From Campylobacteraceae bacterium (GTDB lineage Bacteria > Campylobacterota > Campylobacteria > Campylobacterales > Sulfurovaceae): DNA of 7,884 nucleotides. Below, one piece after another: positions 4,738-7,884 of this stretch. The number at the start of each line of letters is the position of its first letter. Position 1 is the first letter of the stretch. The notes under the pieces were generated by a model that was not told the origin of the DNA, ran no database searches, and saw nothing but the letters and a program-made list of their open reading frames with translations. The stretch lies in NCBI GenBank assembly GCA_027002755.1, contig JALWZI010000058.1, forward strand, positions 1-7,884. The letters are read 5' to 3'. Both the position numbers and the translations under genes were made by a program.

Positions 4738-4774
4738 TTTCTCTCCTCGCTGCCGGTGAGTCTCTTTCACACAA

Positions 4775-4783
4775 AGTGTAGCA
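4775..4783 (-). promoter_or_regulatory. Extended -10 promoter for the phosphodiesterase gene
   Basis: The minus strand reads TGC-TACACT, with the hexamer at 4780-4775 and the TGN extension at 4783-4781. No -35 box is found at 16-18 nt. It lies about 40 nt before the start codon at 4737. This fits sigma-70 promoters of Campylobacterota, which often lack a -35 box. Confidence 0.5.
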
Positions 4784-4875
4784 CAGAGTCTTCTCCAATC
4801 GGCCGCATTGAGTCAGTACTGATTGGATGATAGCGATCAATATCGGTTTTGAGGTGAACGGACTGTTTTCTCACG

Positions 4876-4884
4876 TGCTACAAT
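4876..4884 (+). promoter_or_regulatory. Extended -10 promoter for the Sel1-like gene
   Basis: TGC-TACAAT, with the hexamer at 4879-4884, matches TATAAT in 5 of 6 positions and has a TGN extension. The best -35 candidate (TGAACG, 4855-4860) is weak. It lies 18 nt before the ATG at 4903, and GAGGAGGGA (4891-4899) serves as ribosome binding site, so the leader would be short. Confidence 0.55.
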
Positions 4885-4902
4885 AGAAAAGAGGAGGGAG
4901 AG

Positions 4903-5853
4903 ATGAAACGTTTGTGTTTTCTGATGATGAGCGTCATGCTCTCGGGTCTTCATGCCGGAACGACCGACGCCGCCTACGCCGCCTACAAAAAGGGGCATAC
5001 CGCCGAGGCCTTCAGGCTCTACCGCCGAGCCTGGAAAAAGGAGGGGAGTACCAAAGCGGCCTACAATCTGGCCGTCTTCTACGAAAAGGGGATCGGAACC
5101 TCCCGGAATCTGTCCGAGGCGCAGAAGTACTACAGGATCGTCCATGATCGCATCTACCGTATCTTCCCGATCAGGAAGATCTGTGACGATCCGATGCTCC
5201 CCTACTACCGAAAGACACTCCAAAAACTGGCCGAATACCGTAAAAAAAACCATTATCGCAAATTGTTGCGGGAGATCGACGAGAGTTGCACAGAGCAAAA
5301 GCAGTGGCGCTTGGAAGCCAACGATCGGTACCTGAAAGTATGTCCGGAAGCCTCGGTGGTCCCGGCCGCTGACCGGATCGACTTGGATCGGTACGACTGC
5401 GTGCTTTTCCGGAAATACCCCAGGCTCATGAAAGAGTATCTGCACCTCTACCGTCAACGAAAACAGTTCCTGCTGCTGGCGGAGCGGGGCGATGATCTGG
5501 AGGCGAAACGCAAAGCTGTCGCGGCCCATCGCCGGATCAAAAAGATTGTCACTCCCATTATGCGCCATGCCCTGAAAAAGGAGGAGCGCTGCATCCGAAA
5601 GGCCCGCACCGTCGGAGAGCTGTCGCGCTGTAATCTGAACTACGTTTTCTTCGCCGATTATGTCATGGGTTGTGAGGTCACGATGGAAGGATGCAATTTC
5701 AGCCCCGATCCGGAAAAGGCCTGTGAGGAGGAGCGTCGGTTCTTTGCCCAGCCTCTGAAAGAGCAGGATCGGAAGAAGGCGATCGATGCGATCCGGGAAG
5801 AGTTGCGAAAGGGCGATTACTTTACCGGGGACTGCCGAAGCCAGTATTTGTGA
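4903..5853 (+). CDS. Exported Sel1/TPR-like protein rich in cysteine
   Basis: A 316-residue protein with a clear Sec signal peptide: MKR, a hydrophobic stretch at residues 5-15, and likely cleavage after LHA at 18. Residues 22-80 resemble two TPR/Sel1-type helical hairpins (AAYAAYKKGHTAEAF, then AAYNLAVFYEKGIGTSRN). The GIGTSRNLSEAQKYY stretch is typical of Sel1-like repeats, which usually mediate protein-protein contacts. The remaining two thirds is a charged, mainly helical region that I do not recognise. The mature protein has ten cysteines spread over its C-terminal three quarters, an even number that suggests disulfide bonds in the periplasm. The final residues carry one of them (GDCRSQYL). 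The start is set by GAGGAGGGA just upstream. It is a single gene with its own promoter, divergent from the phosphodiesterase gene. Its GC content appears lower than that of its neighbours. Function is unknown. Confidence 0.75.
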   Translation: MKRLCFLMMSVMLSGLHAGTTDAAYAAYKKGHTAEAFRLYRRAWKKEGSTKAAYNLAVFYEKGIGTSRNLSEAQKYYRIVHDRIYRIFPIRKICDDPMLPYYRKTLQKLAEYRKKNHYRKLLREIDESCTEQKQWRLEANDRYLKVCPEASVVPAADRIDLDRYDCVLFRKYPRLMKEYLHLYRQRKQFLLLAERGDDLEAKRKAVAAHRRIKKIVTPIMRHALKKEERCIRKARTVGELSRCNLNYVFFADYVMGCEVTMEGCNFSPDPEKACEEERRFFAQPLKEQDRKKAIDAIREELRKGDYFTGDCRSQYL

Positions 5854-5916
5854 TACTCCAAAAGGCGCACGGGAACGTGGTACTTCGATCGGAATTTATT
5901 CTTTCGACGGCTTTGC

Positions 5917-7233
5917 TCATGAACGAACCTTTCGGTTGCCGTTCATGATCTCGATGATCACTTCGTCGGTGGTCTTCATCCCGTCCTGGGCCAGTCGGCC
6001 GATATGTTCCAGGGTCGCTTCGATGTCGTGGGCGACGATGCCGTCACCGCCGTGGAGGTATTTGCCGTGGGTGGCCAGGACGTAGGAGTCGAAGGCGGCG
6101 TAGATGGTGGTGGAGATCTTCATGGCGCAGGAGGCTTTGGCCCCGTCACAGATGATCCCAGAGACATCCCCCAGGGTGTTGGCGATGGCGTGGGAGACGG
6201 TCTCGAAGTCGTGATCGTTGATGAAACAGAGAGCCCCGGCGACGGCGGCGGCGGAGCAGATCACCCCGCAGTAGGCGCTGAGGCGCCCGACTCGGGTCTT
6301 GATATGGACGGTGGTCAGATGGGAGAAGAAGAGCGCCCGCATGAGCTTCTCCTCGTCGATCCCCATCCGGTGGGCGTAGTCGATGAGGGCCAGGGAAGCG
6401 GCCATCCCCTGGTTGCCGCTGCCGCTGGTGGTCATGACCGGCAGGGCGCAGCCGCTCATCCGTGCGTCGCTGCCTGCTGCGGCGAAGGCGGCGGCATGGT
6501 TGCGGACGTCGTCGCCGTAGAAGCCCTCTGTGATGTGCTCTTCGATCACTTTGCCGATATTGACCCCCCAGTTGCCCGATAGCCCCTCCCTGGCGATGGC
6601 GGAGTTGTAGCGGATCACCTGCTCCAGAAGCGGACGGATCCTCTCGATGTCGATCTCCCGGGCCAGTTCGTAGATCGTGCGTACCGAGAGTTGACGGCGC
6701 TGTTCAGTGGGGGTGTTGAAGACCGCGTCGTTGCAGGGCTGTTCCAGGACCACTTCCCGGTTGCGGGTGATCTTGGTGATGTTGGTGTGCAGGTGTTTGA
6801 TCTCCACGCTGATGCAGCTTTTCTCGGTGTGCAGCTCCACCAGCACGTAGAGGTTGATGGGGGTATTCTCGTGGATCACTTCGATGAGGTTCTCCCGCAT
6901 CCATTGGCGCACCTCCTCCATCTGTGTCCCGGTGATGCCGCTGATGACCATCAGATCCCGGGAGGCGTCACCAAAGAGCAGCCCCATGGCCGCCGCCACT
7001 TCGATCCCCACCATTCCGCCGCTGCCGGGGACGACGACGCTTTTGACGTTTTTGATGATGTTCCCCGAGACCCGGACCACCATCTTTTCGACCGTTTCGT
7101 CGGGAGGCAGGAACTCTTTGGCTTTGGCGGCGACGAAGGCGATGGCGATGGGTTCGGTACACCCCTGGGCGGGAACCACCTCTTCATGAAGGATTTCCAG
7201 AGCGTTTTCGACGGTTTGGGGATCGAGGGGCAT
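5917..7233 (-). CDS. L-cysteine desulfidase family protein (UPF0597, CdsB/CyuA/YhaM-like)
   Basis: A full-length 438-residue member of UPF0597, related to the catalytic domain of iron-sulfur L-serine dehydratases. Members studied as L-cysteine desulfidases break L-cysteine down to pyruvate, ammonia and sulfide with a [4Fe-4S] cluster. The family signature QGCTEPIA is at residues 23-30 (Cys25). Further conserved segments are SGNIIKNVKSVVVPGSG (56-72), SGCALP (260-265), TTSGSGNQG (268-276), YCGVICSA (321-328) and DGAKASCAMK (363-372). Likely cluster ligands are Cys25, Cys322 or Cys326, Cys362 and Cys369 (inference from position). The enzyme is cytoplasmic. The ATG at 7233 has AAGGA 6 nt upstream, and a TATAAT box lies at 7275-7270. 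It follows groEL on the same strand but appears to have its own promoter. A serine or other amino acid lyase activity is possible, since annotations in this family vary. Confidence 0.88.
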   Translation of the reverse strand: MPLDPQTVENALEILHEEVVPAQGCTEPIAIAFVAAKAKEFLPPDETVEKMVVRVSGNIIKNVKSVVVPGSGGMVGIEVAAAMGLLFGDASRDLMVISGITGTQMEEVRQWMRENLIEVIHENTPINLYVLVELHTEKSCISVEIKHLHTNITKITRNREVVLEQPCNDAVFNTPTEQRRQLSVRTIYELAREIDIERIRPLLEQVIRYNSAIAREGLSGNWGVNIGKVIEEHITEGFYGDDVRNHAAAFAAAGSDARMSGCALPVMTTSGSGNQGMAASLALIDYAHRMGIDEEKLMRALFFSHLTTVHIKTRVGRLSAYCGVICSAAAVAGALCFINDHDFETVSHAIANTLGDVSGIICDGAKASCAMKISTTIYAAFDSYVLATHGKYLHGGDGIVAHDIEATLEHIGRLAQDGMKTTDEVIIEIMNGNRKVRS

Positions 7234-7269
7234 CGTTGGTCCTTCTTGTATGAAGTGAATGATGAAACA

Positions 7270-7275
7270 ATTATA
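7270..7275 (-). promoter_or_regulatory. Perfect -10 box upstream of the cysteine desulfidase gene
   Basis: The minus strand reads TATAAT at 7275-7270, about 36 nt before the ATG at 7233. No -35 hexamer is seen at 16-18 nt, only an A-rich stretch (CTAAAAA) slightly upstream. It supports transcription separate from groEL. Confidence 0.6.
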
Positions 7276-7336
7276 GCGGGAAAAGTGTCGGTTTTTAGAA
7301 CAGGGTTGGAAGGGAGTTTGAAAGGGGGGATTGCCA

Positions 7337-7352
7337 TCCTCCTTTCGGAGGA
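7337..7352 (-). repeat. GAAA-loop palindrome downstream of groEL, next to GGCAATCC
   Basis: On the minus strand this is TCCTCC-GAAA-GGAGGA, a perfect 6-bp stem with a GNRA-type loop. It is followed by GGCAATCC (7335-7328), as is the palindrome before paaK at 1133-1152. No T-tract follows. Confidence 0.55.
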
Positions 7353-7355
7353 GGA

Positions 7356-7385
7356 ATGAATTCGACGAGATTTCGAAGGATTCAT
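7356..7385. other. Imperfect stem-loop in the groEL-desulfidase spacer
   Basis: ATGAAT (7356-7361) pairs with ATTCAT (7380-7385), and TCGA (7362-7365) with TCGA (7373-7376), leaving a 3-nt bulge and a 7-nt loop. It has ten pairs in total and is AT-richer than its neighbours. It has no T-tract and its role is unknown. Confidence 0.4.
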
Positions 7386-7386
7386 A

Positions 7387-7405
7387 TGCCGACCTGCGGT
7401 CGGCA
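7387..7405 (-). terminator. Strong stem-loop 15 nt after groEL, possible terminator or mRNA 3' end
   Basis: TGCCGACC and GGTCGGCA form a perfect 8-bp GC-rich stem with a 3-nt loop, starting 14 nt after the groEL TAA on the minus strand. What follows is TATGAATCC and not a T-run, so a classical rho-independent terminator is not shown. It may stabilise the groEL mRNA 3' end. It may also be a member of the spacer palindromes, since it shares GTCGGCA with the array at 311-338. Confidence 0.45.
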
Positions 7406-7419
7406 CGTTCAGGAGGAGA

Positions 7420-7884
7420 TTACATCATCCCCATGCCGCCCATTCCGCCCATGTCGGGCATGGCGGGTGCGGCGGGTTTGTCCTCTTTGATCTCGCTGAC
7501 GGTCGCCTCGGTGGTCAGCAGGAGGCTGGCGACGGAGGTGGCGTTCTGCAGGGCGATCCGTTCGACCTTGAGGGGATCGATGATCCCTGCGGCGAACATA
7601 TCCACATACTCGCCGGTCGCCGCGTTGAAGCCCAGGTTGGCCTCGTCGCTGGTGCTGACCTTGTCGGCGACGACCCCGGCATCGAATCCGGCGTTGTCGG
7701 CGATCTGCTTGATGGGGGCTTTGACAGCCCGCAGGATGATCTCGGCACCGACCTGCTCGTCACCTTCGAGCTGGATGTCGACCGCTTTGGCCGCTTTGAC
7801 CAGCGCGGCACCTCCACTGATGACGATGCCTTCATCGACCGCTGCTTTGGTAGCGGCGAGGGCGTCGTCGACCCGGTCTTTTTT
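7420..7884 (-). CDS. groEL: Chaperonin GroEL, C-terminal fragment
   Basis: The last 154 codons of groEL; the gene continues beyond the right edge. GroEL forms the double heptameric ring that folds proteins with GroES in the cytoplasm and is about 545 residues long in full. The visible segment is the C-terminal part of the equatorial domain: [12 protein letters not shown] (with the aspartate that corresponds to the ATPase residue), the nucleotide-loop region [11 protein letters not shown], then [33 protein letters not shown], and the Gly/Met-rich tail ending GGMGGMGMM. The loop has S where most GroELs have the first G of GGG (visible residue 23). The reading frame is intact to the TAA at 7422-7420. 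The next gene on the strand is the cysteine desulfidase gene, 186 nt away with its own promoter. Confidence 0.96.
   Translation of the reverse strand, partial: KKDRVDDALAATKAAVDEGIVISGGAALVKAAKAVDIQLEGDEQVGAEIILRAVKAPIKQIADNAGFDAGVVADKVSTSDEANLGFNAATGEYVDMFAAGIIDPLKVERIALQNATSVASLLLTTEATVSEIKEDKPAAPAMPDMGGMGGMGMM

Noticed and set aside
3982..4830. A 282-codon plus-strand open frame opposite the phosphodiesterase gene
   Set aside because: The minus-strand frame has all GDPD catalytic motifs; the plus-strand frame has none and crosses the promoter region.
5854..5916. Terminator in the 63-nt convergent gap after the Sel1-like gene
   Set aside because: The only stem found is 4 bp (CACG-GGAA-CGTG, 5868-5879), and the T-rich stretch is 14 nt or more beyond it, so it is too weak to call.
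5921..5944. Hairpin at the 3' end of the desulfidase gene as a bidirectional terminator
   Set aside because: A 9-bp stem with a 2-nt bulge can be drawn, but it lies in coding sequence and lacks a T-tract on either strand.
6004..7359. Two long plus-strand open frames opposite the desulfidase gene (6004-6582 and 6691-7359)
   Set aside because: Their translations are Gly/Asp/Val/His-rich shadows of a strongly supported family gene on the minus strand, without sensible start contexts.

Overview
The window looks like chromosome from an anaerobic or microaerophilic bacterium with fairly high GC, most likely a Campylobacterota (Epsilonproteobacteria) member of the Sulfurovum/Nitratifractor type. 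The hints are the GroEL C-terminus, an oxygen-sensitive ferredoxin-linked 2-oxoacid oxidoreductase, and promoters that show a good extended or perfect -10 box but no -35 box. This placement is an inference and was not checked by any search. No tRNA, rRNA, CRISPR array, transposase or phage gene is visible.

Region 1 (1-3924, plus strand) is a six-gene aryl-acid cluster: the 3' end of iorA and a complete iorB (indolepyruvate/arylpyruvate:ferredoxin oxidoreductase), a PaaK-type phenylacetate-CoA ligase, a tandem-ACT-domain protein, a PaaI-like hotdog thioesterase and a small unrecognised protein with a possible helix-turn-helix. The oxidoreductase links arylpyruvates to arylacetyl-CoA, the ligase makes arylacetyl-CoA from free arylacetates, the thioesterase can hydrolyse it, and the ACT protein probably senses an aromatic amino acid. 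A likely role is salvage of arylacetates into Phe/Tyr/Trp, or the reverse degradation.

The most unusual content is in the three spacers of that cluster (273-483, 1024-1172, 2469-2620). Each holds one copy of the same composite repeat: an array of purine-rich heptamers, a core of perfect dyads, and an array of RACYNNN heptamers. Copies 2 and 3 run in the plus direction and their 58-bp cores match at 53 of 58 positions. Copy 1 has the same order of parts when read on the minus strand, so it is inverted. The repeats reach into gene ends: one array contains the iorB stop codon, and another supplies the Shine-Dalgarno sequence of the ACT gene. The three downstream genes overlap each other and carry no repeats.

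Region 2 (3928-5853) has a cytoplasmic glycerophosphodiester phosphodiesterase on the minus strand, ending 3 nt from the plus-strand cluster, and a divergently transcribed, exported, cysteine-rich Sel1/TPR-like protein. Both have TGC-type extended -10 promoters.

Region 3 (5917-7884, minus strand) has a complete L-cysteine desulfidase family (UPF0597) gene with its own TATAAT promoter, preceded by the 3' end of groEL. Their 186-nt spacer holds three stem-loops. One of them, and its flanking GGCAATCC motif, resembles the palindromes of Region 1.
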